64,000 nucleotides of DNA from Apoderus coryli (lineage: Eukaryota; Arthropoda; Insecta; Coleoptera; Attelabidae), in contig OU452203.1 in NCBI GenBank assembly GCA_911728435.2, positions 20,108,293 through 20,172,292 on the forward strand, in the 5' to 3' direction. Both the position numbers and the translations under genes were made by a program. Positions 21,292 to 32,970 of the stretch are shown in pieces (positions within the stretch are counted from its first letter, which is position 1; each line of letters begins with the position of its first letter). The notes beneath the pieces were generated by a model that was not told the origin of the DNA, made no database searches, and worked only from the letters and a program-made list of their open reading frames with translations.

Positions 21292-23665
21292 CAGGTTTTG
21301 CACTACATACTAACAATTATCTTTTTCTAAAAGTTGATAACTATCAAAAAGCTATGCCCGTACGAAGCAGAGTTTAAATTATTTCAGTTCCAGTACAGAT
21401 GCTTTGGAATTCACCATGTTTTGCATACTCGTATATTACTAGGGATAACTTTTGAACCACTCGGTATAATTTTCTAAAATTTTAGTATGATTAATGTCAA
21501 GTCTAAGCCAATGAAATTATGGAATAATAAATAGGGCTTTCCATTTAAAAAAACGTAAGTTTGGTTCACTCTGATGAGATGAGCCACCCTGTACAAATAA
21601 CAATAATTTTAAAATACGTACTTTATGACTGCCTACACACTGGCTGCTTAGTTTTGCGTGAAATTTTTGGTCTTTGAGGTAATATCGAACTTCGACGCAC
21701 TAATAACTCACCCCGTATATAGAGCATTGAGAAGTCAAATAAAGAGAAATCATTGACTGGAATTATCAACTTTACTTAATCCAGGTTCAAGGGGTACAAT
21801 AGTAAATGCATTTGCAACAATATATCAGAGTGTCTACCAGGAGTCCTCCTAAACAGAAGATTTTGGCTCTGCTTAAAGTGGGGTGGTGGAGAGCCATCAG
21901 AAAACTTAAGCCAGCTTTTATTATCAGAGATCCAACCTAGCACCAGATCATTCGACGTTCTGAGCGCCCGTCTTGCACTGAGCTTTGCCATGTTAAAATG
22001 ATCATTAAATTTGCTACCTGAAATATTTAAAAAATACAGGGTGTTCCACTTAAAAAACATATAATCTAAATCTGATTAAGTAGAAATTTTCCCAAAATTA
22101 TGTTTTTTAACTTTTTTTTTTTTGCTGAAATCGAATTATATCAAAACTTTGATATGCCACTTCTAATTATGTATATTAGAAAATACTTCTAAACTGCGGA
22201 GAGAAAAGTAATATGTACATTTTCATAAATTCAACCTTTTCCCTATTTTCAGAATAAATTACTGAATAGTTTTCAATTTATAAGACCTGTGCAAACGATA
22301 ACAAAAATCATTTAAATTTTCAACATTAATATAAGGCAACAATACTTGTTAATTAGAAAAGCCTGTTGTCGGCTACGTTTTGTGCTTGTCATGGGGATGG
22401 ATAACATACTAATATTAATACAAAAAAAAAAGTCAACAACAAAACAACCCCTTTCTAGTGGATTGGAAAATGTATTAATCGCGTGACAAAACATTTACTA
22501 GAAAGTACATAATATAGTTTATACGTTAAATACCTGTTGTTGGTTATATGAGACATTAGAAGTAGCTTTAATGATGATTTCCGTGAACTTTTGATATATT
22601 AAAGAGCTTGATTTTTGAATTATTAACACGTAATTGATGTAAAACGTCTAATAAATTAACATTCATAAGTTTCTACTTGATATAACTATAGGACATACTA
22701 TCCTCAGCGATCTTGTAATTAATGAGACTAAGTGAAGTCGAAAATTGTGCATCTCCCAGTCAATTTGGGATTAAAGTTTATTTTTCACCAGTATTGCTTG
22801 CTAACTTTATAATCTTTACTACCGAAAAATGGCATTGTTGTTTAAAATAGCAAATGAACAAAGTCCCTTGTGATCCCGACAATTTTAAGCAGAAAAGCTC
22901 AATCAAAATTCAATAAACCAACCAAGTCAAATACATCTCGTATATCCAGTTTGATTGGTCGATAAAAATATCATCCTCAAAATGCTGCTAAAACTTTACT
23001 TCATAATTTATGTTGAAGATATCTGAAAGACAATATGAGTCAAGTTTTCGTATCTCAGAAACAAAGCATATATATGTTTGTATAAGATTTTCATCTTACC
23101 CTGTAGGTAAAAGTTTTGTTAGTCTATTTGAAGCATAGGAAATATTCAATAGGAAAAAATACTGAAAACTTTTTATTTATTTGATACCAAACTATTAAAG
23201 ATTTTTACAATTTTGGCATCAAAAACCAAAATCCAATGATGTTTATGTAGCCTCAAGATCCCATAAATTGACATCGAAATTCTTAGTCTTTCATTTCAAT
23301 TTTTTCCTCGATACTGTTGAAGTCAAAGGGTCACATTTTATGAAAAACTGACAAAAAATAAACTAGAGCTCCATATCCACAAATTTCAGCCTTAAAAACC
23401 ATGACGATTTCAGAATTTCAAACTCAAGGTTGCTTCGTACATTAAAGTTATTTTTCTTGTTACAGGTGTAGTTTCTCCGTCAGACAATTCATCGTTTCCA
23501 AGGAACCATTGTATAAGAAAACTCTACAGAATGCGAAGAATATCGGTGTTCATTTGTTAAAGTTTAAATTAAATTTTGGAACAATAAAATGAGAAAATTC
23601 AATTTAGTCATCACTAATTAATAAAAAAAAAACTCTCGAGTTTCTCTTTGCGCGTTTGTATTCAG
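21292..23665. other. No gene recognised; upstream flank of the Ig gene
   Basis: It holds more ACAGGGTG/CACCCTG motifs (21585, 21709, 22034). The open frame on the minus strand at 22060-21776 is not recognised. An acceptor-like tract (cttgttacag) ends near 23466 and another (tttgtattcag) at 23665, either of which may begin the exon with the ATG. Confidence 0.4.
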
Positions 23666-23686
23666 GATAACAGTTATTGTTGGAAA

Positions 23687-23744
23687 ATGTGGCCAACCGT
23701 GTCCTCGATCGTGTGCCTGGTCTTTTTTTCAGCACTTTTCAAAG
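23687..23744 (+). CDS. Klingon/lachesin-type Ig adhesion protein, coding exon 1 (signal peptide)
   Basis: ATG at 23687 opens a frame starting MWPTVSSIVCLVFFSALFK, a typical signal peptide with an uncharged hydrophobic core, so the product should enter the secretory pathway. The exon ends AAAG|GTAAGT, a consensus donor, leaving one base of a codon (phase 1), which exon 2 at 48904 completes. There is an A at -3 of the ATG. A pyrimidine-rich tract ending in CAG at 23663-23665 suggests that this is an internal exon beginning at 23666, with a 5'UTR exon further upstream. I cannot place the promoter. Family identity rests on exons 2-4; the signal exon alone is not diagnostic. Confidence 0.75.
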
Positions 23745-26700
23745 GTAAGTGTCATAGTGTAGTAGTAGCAGTAGAGGGATGAATATAAGCTGAATATATT
23801 AAAGTAGGTATAGGGTATATATAGGAAAAGTGGATGTCATCGATAAAGTACAAGGGATGGTTTTTATTGGAAAGTCACGTGCGGTTGAATCACTTGTGTA
23901 TTGAAAAACGAAGAGTAAAATGAGCACTTAACCTCGTTAAGTACATTTTTCTTTGTTAAAATAAGGTAAAAAAATATTAGCATTTCATTATACAAGTTAG
24001 AGTTGTTGCGATGTCCGTATTGAATTTTTTTGTAAGTGTAAAATGAGTGACACCAATTTCGAACAACGTTGTGCTTCAGACATAGACACATTCAAAAAAC
24101 TGCTTCAGGCCTATGGAGACAGTGTTTTATCAAAAACCATGTTTTAGGTAATTGAAGACATTTTCAGAAGGCAGAGAAACCATTATTGAAGACATGTCGC
24201 GCAGGTAAAGACCTGCATCTTCAAGAACCAATTAAAATGTTGCCGTTATCTCGAGAGATGCGTGTAAGATCTAGCATAAAAAACATGTCGGTGCTCCTAG
24301 TCGCATTGCTATTTCTATCAATGACCAGTAAAAATGTGCATGTGACTCCTGAGTCTCTTTATCCACCGTCTTGAGCCTCTGTAAGTTTTTGCTGTTGAAA
24401 CATTGTAGAATATTCAAGCAGGAATAGTGAGAGAGATCCAGAGTTGAAAGAGAACTAAACCAAAGATTAATGGCCACAATTAGTCTTTGACTAAACTAAT
24501 GAAGTCATAACTTTATAAACCAACCAGGTTTTCTTATTATTTTTTGGCAAATTTCATCTTTAATTTCAATTGAATTAATTTACTTTAGGGACTTACCATG
24601 GTGGAATTAAATTATCTTCTTAAATATAGTGCTTTTCCAGATCTTACTATTCTTTCTCATTATATTAAATTATTATCCCTGCTGGAAATGAATTGATTTG
24701 TTCCAACGAAATCCAGTTAGTTATCAACAAAAATCCTTAAAAATGGAATCCTTTGATTAGTTGATGATACAACCAGAACCAGAGTCTCAAGTGGCATATT
24801 TTGAATGAGCGACTACATTTTATAATGATCACTACCTCTCTTGTGTATAAAACGCTTTGTCTCTACTAATAGGGCACCAGGCGAGGATTTCTGTTTCCAT
24901 TTCGCTTCTTTTCATCGTCGTGTTTTTTTTTTGTAATTTTGTTCCTGTTCTGTTCCGAAACCCATTTCGTTTTACCTAAAAAAAATACACATATACAGTA
25001 GATACTACATGTTTCATCATGTATCTACTTTATACTACTACTTTTACCTTGAATTTCCTGCTAGATTTTAAAGAGATACAAACGTTGAAGTGGTTATTTA
25101 ATATTTCAAAAGTCTTTTGACTCGATCTTTTTTCTGTTTGGATACATGTGGATTTGTGTAACTGCTACGGGGCTCTTCTACTGTGGCTTCTGAAGTAGCG
25201 ATCGATTACTATTTATACTGAGTCCTACCTTAAGATTATCCTGAATGCTTGCTGCCTGTTTAACCCTAAAACGTACGTAAACACAGCAATTAGAAAGTGT
25301 TTAGTTTGAATTTTATGTAAATTATTATTATTTCTTTGAAAGCAGTGTTTTTCCTTTAAGAATACAGATATCGGTATGAATCAAAAAGCAAGTTCTTCAG
25401 AAAAGATGGGGCCTCAAAATATTGCAAAAAAAATCATCAATCGGTCGTGAGTTTTTCCTACAGGGTGTTGAAAAGTTTAGAGTAAAATGTAACTTTTTGT
25501 TCACCCCCTGTATAACAACAAATCCGTTTCGCTAAGAAAAAATGATGACAATATACAGCCTAAAACTCGAAAAAAAAATTGTCAAAATTCATGCAAAACT
25601 AAAGAAGTTATTAAGGATTTATTTTGAACAAAATTTTCTTTGTATGGTTTTCAAAAAATGCTGCAAATAACTCAAATTTAAAAATAATGATCTAAATATA
25701 ACATTTCATATTCGTGTAAAATCCAAACTTATCACACGCTCACACATAATGCCTTATGAGTTAGAGCTGAGCTCTAAATGCCGAGTTAGTAGTTATAGAA
25801 TTACCCATACCATATGATTTATGTTGTACTCTTAGACACGTAAATTGCCTTTCTTGACGTTTTACTATTTTCGCCAAGTATTTCCCTTAACGCCCCTTAA
25901 TTGGTTCGGCCAGAAGGAAAGGGAAAATCCATAAAGTTGAGTTTATTGTTGGTATATCACGACGTATATTTTCTGGAAGTAAGCGAGTTATACCTGTGAA
26001 CGTGAACGCTCTACTAATAGAACTAAAGATACACTAAAGTAACTATAAAATTGAGTTTTATCATTTGAAGTAGTAGTTTCAAGACAATTAAAAAAGATTT
26101 GAGGAACGTAGAGGAATTTTTGATTTTATGGCAACTTTATCTTCCTACCTTTTCAGCTTTTATGCAGTACTTTTGAAGAATTGTTGTGAATTTTTGTAAG
26201 CTTTGGTTTCACTGCTGTGTAAGCCTATCTCAAATGAATAAGCAAATGAAGAATTTGTTAAATTGTTACACGACTGTCTAGTAAACCCATTATTAGCACA
26301 AAAATAGTTAACTGTAATCGAAGATGCTTGCATATGCACAAGATTGGAGCAGAAATCCTTAACCTTATTAAGGATAACGTGCAGTTTGATCTCAACGTAT
26401 CATTGAAGATGCCAAGGGCAAGGCAGTTACTTTTAATAGAGGAAAATATCGATTTTTTTAGTTTCACAGTTGGGTTGCTTTAGCCGCTTCAGAATTATGC
26501 TACAAGTTCTAATGAAAAGTTTGGCGTAAACCAATCTCCATACTTTTTTTTCGTGAAAAATTACCTCTACACTTTTTATAAAGCAAACTAAATTAGTTAA
26601 TTAATAGAATTAAAAAACGAGAACATGTGCATATCTACTTATAAAAGATATAAAGTTTTGTTCTAATTATGAAAATGCAATTATACTGAATATTAATAGA

Positions 26701-26980
26701 AAATAAACGTTTAGTTTTAAAATTTGATTGGATCTAAATGGAGTTGAAGAGAGAGAATTTAAATTACTAGAGAAGCTTTTGGATGGAGATTAAGGTAATT
26801 TAATTACTCACAGTACGAATAAATTAAATAAATCCATAAATAGGTCAAAGGTAATTCCTCCAAAATGACTATCTCGATCTAGCGGTTATGTGAATTGATA
26901 CATAATTTCGTAGAGGTTTTGTACTTCAACTTTTGAGAAAACGACTCAAATATCAACTTGATTTCTTTGTCTTTTCTTTA
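23745..26980. other. Intron 1, first part; nothing recognised
   Basis: No conserved frame. A 56-bp unit with inverted ends TACAGGGTGTT (25459) and CACCCCCTGTATA (25502-25514) belongs to the dispersed hairpin family. Confidence 0.5.
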
Positions 26981-27018
26981 GTTACATGTTTCGCTTTATA
27001 AAAACATCATCAGACATG
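26981..27018 (-). ncRNA. Hammerhead-ribozyme-like motif, stem I lost
   Basis: The minus strand has an intact CTGATGA, an extra T, stem II GTTTT..AAAGC (one G-U pair), GAA and the ACATGT palindrome, the same plan as at 20714. The flanks do not pair, so stem I is lost or was never short-range. Probably inactive alone. Confidence 0.35.
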
Positions 27019-27389
27019 GGATATAGGTCTTTGTGTGATAGAAGCCACTTTTTTTCGTACACTTTGTTCTAGGTATATTCATTTCTTCAAAATGTAGTGG
27101 GATTTAATTTTGAATCATGTGGTCATAGTCTTCAAAAACATCAGCGTTCAAATCCTCATGATATTAAAGGTCTTTACTTTCATTCTATAATTCTTTTCAA
27201 ATCTTTTTAACCTAATTTGACCTTGGTTCTTGGAAATTGACAACACGGCGAAACTGTTCAATTTCAGCAGGCCATCCAGTGTGTCAATTCAATTGAAAGG
27301 ATTGATCGCAGATCTATATAGTTTCAGGCGGCAATGAAAGTATGAGCCTGCAAAGAAGTGACGTCCAAATTGATGTAGAATTGCCTCCA

Positions 27390-27780
27390 AAAACCCCGCT
27401 AAGTGAGGGTCAGGAGACCAACCAACTTCTCGGAGAACCACCCAGCAGAGAAGTACATATTCAAAATCCTGCAGGCCCAATTTTGCAAGAAACCCAACCT
27501 TGTGAAATAATTATTCAAATGACAAAGACCTGTGTATAGCCCAACCAGGCAGCGCAGATGAGATTTACTCATACCCAACAACTCCATGGCCCTTGATTTC
27601 GATGACGAGCTGCTTCTGTCCCTTCTCTGATATTACAGGGTCTGTTTTAACAGTTCCACAGTATTCTTAATGATCTGACGGCCTCTATGGCCGCTTGGCT
27701 ATCAGAGAATATTCCAATAACAAGATTCAGGGCTAGCAACGTACCTGTAAAGATATTCCTGTATAAAATTGGTATGTTCA
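27390..27780 (-). pseudogene. RNase H-bearing LINE relic
   Basis: On the minus strand, about 27740-27660 reads IFSDSQAAIEAVRSLRI, the SDSQAA block being the RNase H active-site neighbourhood. After a gap, 27590-27399 reads ELLGMSKSHLRCLVGLYTGL and LNNYFTRLGF. That is the C-terminal region following RNase H in many insect LINEs (LL..S..RLVGLLTGH..LN.HL..LG). The linking segment is deleted and stops are present. The downstream zinc-finger cysteines are not preserved. Confidence 0.55.
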
Positions 27781-29375
27781 ACGTAGAACTTACGTTGAGA
27801 CTATGTAATAGCCCACCAGAAACAGCAGAACTAGTAGGACACTCGGAAATGTGTAATAGAGTCTCACTGAGTTCAATTTTAAGCCAATTTGATCACGCAA
27901 CTGTGGTTCTTCTCGTTCAAATTCAGTATATAGAGCTGGATTGAAGTGATAATTAAGCTATAGACTAGTAGAAGTGCATTTGCTCCGTCAGCATCCTTCT
28001 CCCTATCAATGTTCTAACCTTTTCCAGCTGTATTTGTTCAGGTATTATTGTGAGCCAGTTCAGTAGCCTTCTTCACGCCATAAGTTTTTCCTGTCATCGC
28101 ATTATTATAGTCTATTGCACTAACTACTGCACGTGTATTTAGCTGCTCGTTTCAATAGTTGAAAAGAGCAAACATTAAAATTAAAATCTATTAGCAAACA
28201 TTTCATTATACTAGCCGGTGTATGTATGTACGAGTATAGTTTATGTCGGTAATAATACAGGATTTAAACCATTAATCACCACCTTTTATTTTTCGTGAAA
28301 TACAGTGTATAATCAATAAAACATTAAACTTCAAAACGATTTATTATTTGTTTTCGCGTGATATTTGTATATTATCTTTATCCGGGAAAAACAATGTGTA
28401 CCAAAGGCGTCGCCGTCGCCTGGATAATAAAACGAAAATCAATTGAAACTACTAATTTAATAATGTAATAATTATTGGATACGTAAGACTAACATTGATA
28501 AAAATGCTCTTTTTGTGTTTCAATGCTCAACAAATTATGGAAATTTGACAGGATACTAGTGATAACTGGAGCAAATCAGAAAAAAAAGTTTGAAGGCTCT
28601 AAAAATAATTGAAAACTAATCATGTTACAGTTTTAGGATTTTTTTTGTTTTAGTAAAAACGGACAAGGGAAATGTTGGTTTGTAAAAACATGTCTAACTT
28701 TCTTATGGATAGTCCGATTTTAATAAAATTAGGCTCTGTATAAAGGTAATGTTTGGGAGTCTCAAAAAAAGTATTGCTGCTTTTATTTATTTTTTATATA
28801 TGGCCGCTAGACGGAGATATATAACAATGTTTCCGATTTTATAAATTTTCTTAGAAAAGAGCATATAAAAATAAAGAAAACAGTGAAAACCGGAAGTCTT
28901 TATCTTTTTCCTGACCATCTCAATGACTGAAGATATTCTTGCCTAAATTTAACATTCAATAAATTTTTATATAAAGAATTTTAACTTTTCAATAGATTGA
29001 AAAATTATAAAGTATGTTAGATCATCGTATGTATTTGGTACTGTATTAATTAATTATCAAGAAGCTGGAAATATATGTCCAAATATTGGTAATGAAATAA
29101 CAGTATTTTCTTTAAGTTATTAACCCAAATCCAATGCAAAAATGGATCAAATATACGTTTGATCTTTACACATTCTGCAACATCCCAAAGAAACTGATCC
29201 TCTAAAACGAGAAGAGATAATAAATTAGAAAATAGAAATAAAATAGAAATCATGTATTTAATTAAAAAAATTAGTAGTTTAAAACCATATAATTTAGTTA
29301 TATTTTTTCTATAACATATTAGGGGGTCCTTGTTGTATAATCATTAACTGCGATAGAACATTCGATGTATTTACA
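27781..29375. other. Intron 1; no gene recognised
   Basis: AT-rich, without supported features. Confidence 0.5.
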
Positions 29376-29470
29376 TAATAATAATAATAATAATAATAAT
29401 ATATTTATTCAGTCTCAATCGTACAAAGTACATAGACACGTCTATACATTATAGTACAATCCATAAATAA
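29376..29470 (-). repeat. (AAT)n tract and LINE-like 3' end
   Basis: Eight or so AAT units at 29376-29400 are followed by atatttattcagtctcaatc. On the minus strand this reads as a 3'UTR ending in AATAAATA(TTA)n, the same ending style as the LINEs at 2488 and 38756. No coding remnant was recognised beside it. Confidence 0.45.
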
Positions 29471-30714
29471 ATAAAATACATCACGAATATAATATACAAG
29501 TTACATAAAGACAAATAGCGGGACGGCAACAATTAGATATTCTAAAGAAACAATAAAAATAGGCATTGAAATATAAATATAAATTAGGTAATCAAAAATT
29601 ATAAAACACAAGACACCTGTCAACTTTTTCAGTTCTCTTTCGCTGTGGAGAACAATCTTTTATATAAATATCAATTTTTTGGGGATTGTCAAAAAATTCC
29701 GTAGGCCGCTTTCTCGACATTTTTTAAAAGACCACTCAAAAACCACCCTTAGTTCACGGGTTGACGTTGTTTTAACAGCTAAAATTGGGTTTGTATTGTT
29801 TGAAAATAACAATTTACGTTTTTGCGCGGCCAAATAAAATATCGACACCACTGAGAAAGCTCAACTGATCAATAGTTTCTATTTCATAGAGTATCTACTG
29901 TCGGAACAACACAATTTATAAAGATTAATGTAATTTGGGTTGTACAGCAGAAAAATAACACCAGTAGTTCATATTGTTTTTATTTTATTCCGTTTTACTA
30001 CACATTGTTGTGGAGAATATTAATTCATAATTATTATTGTATGTTACCAGCGCACAGTAGTCGGAAAATACCTTGACACGACGGCTATCTTTCTCTTTGA
30101 TTTTTGACTAAATTATAAGAATACCAATCCCTTTACAATTAGGCTCATTTTTTTTTATTATGATTTAAAAATTAAATTTGTCTGAAGTTAGTAATCCATA
30201 ACGGAGAGATTTTGAATTTGAAAAATCCGTCAAAATATGCTTGATTTAGTAGTGAAAATACCGTGAGCCGCGTAGACAACAAAGGCCAATACTTTTCAAA
30301 ATATCTCAAAAACAAATGATTTGATCGAAATTTTATAAGAGTTAAAAAAGAATCAAAAATACATAGTAACCTATAAAAACTTAGTTTAAAAGTCATTGGC
30401 GTACGTAGTAAAAACTTGGGGGTCAATGGGTACTGAACATCCCGTATTTTGGCTATTAAGAAATTGTTTTTTGTGTTGTTTTTTGGAAAGAAGTAGCTCT
30501 TTATGCTGAAGCAACACACTAAATTTGAATCCAATATCTCAATAAATACTAGAATTATTTAAAAATATTGGTTTTAAATTTTCAACTTTGACGCCCTGTA
30601 TATCGAACATGGAGGGCTAAAATGAAAAATGACATTTTAAAACTCATATTATTTTTGCTCAAGGAATCTGTGGTTAACGGATAAACCTCCTTTTCCCGGA
30701 CACCCTGTATAACC
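29471..30714. other. Intron 1; no gene recognised
   Basis: It contains GCCCTGTATA (30593) and CACCCTGTATA (30701) motifs in one orientation. A 120-residue minus frame at 30534-30172 is unrecognised and compositionally noncoding-like. Confidence 0.45.
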
Positions 30715-31000
30715 AAAGTCGTTAAAGTATGGAGTGAAAATGTTTCTCAGAAAACTATCAAAAACTGCTTTTCTAAAGATGAGAAAAATTAGGAATGGGA
30801 GGAAGAAGACGAAATCGATCTCGATACCTTAAAAAAACAAGGGGGTATTCGACAAAAAACTGCTACCGTCGACGCAGATTTTTTACTTGAAACTGTGACT
30901 GGGGAGTGTCCTGCTAAATTTAGTGAAAATGTTTTCAATAAATTTTTAATGCTATTAGCCACACTGGTACTGTGCGACGACGACGACGCCGAGGGTTTAT
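30715..31000 (+). pseudogene. Pogo/Tigger-like transposase C-terminal relic
   Basis: In a single + frame with one in-frame TAG: KVVKVWSENVSQKTIKNCFS, then (after the stop) EWEEEDEIDLDTLKKQGGI and ADFLLETVTGECPAKFSENV, ending in a run of Asp codons (GAC repeat at 30976-30990). The W..V..ETI.NCF pattern followed by an acidic tail is what pogo/Tigger/jerky-type DDE transposases show at the C-terminus. No catalytic domain or CENP-B-like domain remains. It begins right after a CACCCTGTATAACC motif. Confidence 0.4.
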
Positions 31001-32448
31001 TTATTTTTATATCAATAAAAATTCATTACCATTTCCTAGTATTTTTCCAAATTTCCATTTTAAGTGGAAAATAAATCTGCGTATCATTAACAATAAGCCT
31101 GTCGCCAGAATTAATTTCTTTCCTTTATAAAACTAGTCTTATTATTTTTATGTTTACGATGTCATTTTTTATTCAAATTTCCTTAACGCCATGTAGAAAA
31201 ATAATATGACTGGAGTGGAATAATAATACTACTTTAGCTTTATTACAATGCATTGGGTGGATAAAGCTTTCGTGTGAAATTGTAATAATTCAAATATTCC
31301 AAGGCAAGCCGAAATAGTATTTTTATTAGTGTTTACGTATGTACTTCGTGGGGTGTACGAGCGTAATCGACCCAATTTGGTAATAAATACTAACACTCTA
31401 GCTGACATGTACGCGGTGTGCCTATAAAGTAAAATTATTGTCAAAAATTATGTGAAAAAAATTTTTTTTATACAATTCATTCGTTCAACCCTGTATAACA
31501 AACTCGACATTTATTGTAGTGATTTGGGCTGTTATATTAGAACAATTATAATGTCGATATCCCTTTGTAATGTCAATACCGACCGTAGCCGTCCATAGGC
31601 GCACCCTTTTAACTTTTCATAACAATACGATATTTTAAAAATCCTTTAGTATGTTCATTTGTATAAAAGTATACTGTATTTTTCTTTGTTGCTCCAACAC
31701 GGCAACATATAAACCTACGCTGAAAAAGACTGTGTACCTAGTCCGTGATCGAACAGCAAGGAACATACCTTTATAATAATTAATACTATTGTTAATACTT
31801 GTTATGCATAGAAGTAGATACATTTATAATAATATTGTCACACCAGGCCGAACTAAGTATTTTACGCTGATTTAATAATTTATAAAAGTTCATCAAAGTT
31901 TATACAAGTTCATGACTCTAACATTGGTACTGTACCTAATAGACAAATTGCAAGTTCAATCAAAAACGGTACGACCGACGCTAAGAATAGACAATTGCAT
32001 TGGTCGATATTCGGAAGAGTGGAGAAAATCAAAGGTTACAAATTTTTACGCAACAGGAAAGAATGGGGTCTTCTCTCCAAACTTCGGTGAAGTAAAATTC
32101 GGGTCCTAGAAGCACTAATCACCCCGTTGGGTAGTGTCTTAAGATTTATAGTTTATTTAACGCGATTCGAGTTTTAATTTTAATCATTATAAATATTAAA
32201 TATTTTATTAACGCGAAAGAAAAAATCAACTGTGTCGGCAATGAAGATAATTGTAATGTAAGTACGAACTTTTGATTATTATAATTGTTGATTTTGAGGC
32301 TTGTCCTTTTAGTAGATTTTTAAAAAAAATCTAACTATTCAGGAGATCGACACAACCGAAATTTTGAAAAATTTTTATGCAGTACTTCATTTTATGACCC
32401 CTGGATCCTAAAAATGACCTCAGTTCAAAAGTTTATATATATATATAC
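31001..32448. other. Intron 1; no gene recognised
   Basis: AT-rich, with one AACCCTGTATA motif at 31487. A 65-residue + frame at 31912-32109 is not recognised. Confidence 0.45.
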
Positions 32449-32490
32449 CTGCCAAGCTTTCGAAATTTATTTAATTTCTTCCTCAGGGCT
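32449..32490 (-). ncRNA. Hammerhead-ribozyme-like motif, different sequence
   Basis: The minus strand reads stem I GCC, core CTGAGGA (fits CUGANGA), one extra A, stem II GAAATT..AATTTC (6 bp, 5-nt loop), GAA, AGCT palindrome, T at the cleavage position and GGC closing stem I. The same architecture as at 20714 is kept while nearly all stem bases differ, i.e. compensatory differences. Confidence 0.42.
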
Positions 32491-32877
32491 ATGGAAAGTA
32501 CAAAAGCACAATTAAATTCTACTTAAAATAAACATAAAATAAATATTGTAAAATTTTACCTTGCAAAATGAGTTAAGAAGTTTGTAAATCTGGTAAATTT
32601 TTCTTGTTGAACATTATGTGTATAGGTAAAAATTACATCACAAAAAACAAAACGAATAAGTTGGAAATAAAAATCTACATTTATTTGTTTTACAAACAGA
32701 ACGATCACAATATTTTAAAACTAAAGCACGAAAACCCAATACATCTATTAGTTTGCTATCATTGCATTTTTTTTTTCTTTTTTCCCTTTTTTATTGAATA
32801 TTGAAATTTTATTCAAATATTAGTGTCTGTTGTTCTTTGTGGTCAAGCATTACCATTAACGTGTCTACATTTTTTTG

Positions 32878-32970
32878 AAGAAGGGGATCTGTTTACTTTT
32901 TTTTTTCCCAAACAAATAAAAAAAATATATAAAAAAGGAAAAAAAAAAGTAAACAGATTAACCCCTTCTT
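32878..32970. repeat. Long near-perfect snap-back repeat
   Basis: AAGAAGGGGATCTGTTTAC followed by T10CC on the left (32878-32907) pairs with GGA10GTAAACAGATTAACCCCTTCTT on the right (32937-32970). The only difference is a three-base insertion (TTA) in one arm. The spacer is about 29 nt, AT-rich. No coding content. Confidence 0.85.

Noticed and set aside
21776..22060. 94-residue minus-strand open frame
   Set aside because: Contains no known domain; its upstream edge carries an ACAGGGTGT dispersed-repeat motif, so it is probably repeat-derived noncoding sequence.
30172..30534. 120-residue minus-strand open frame
   Set aside because: Low-complexity AT-driven composition, no recognisable motif, and it overlaps a dispersed CCTGTATA-flanked repeat region.
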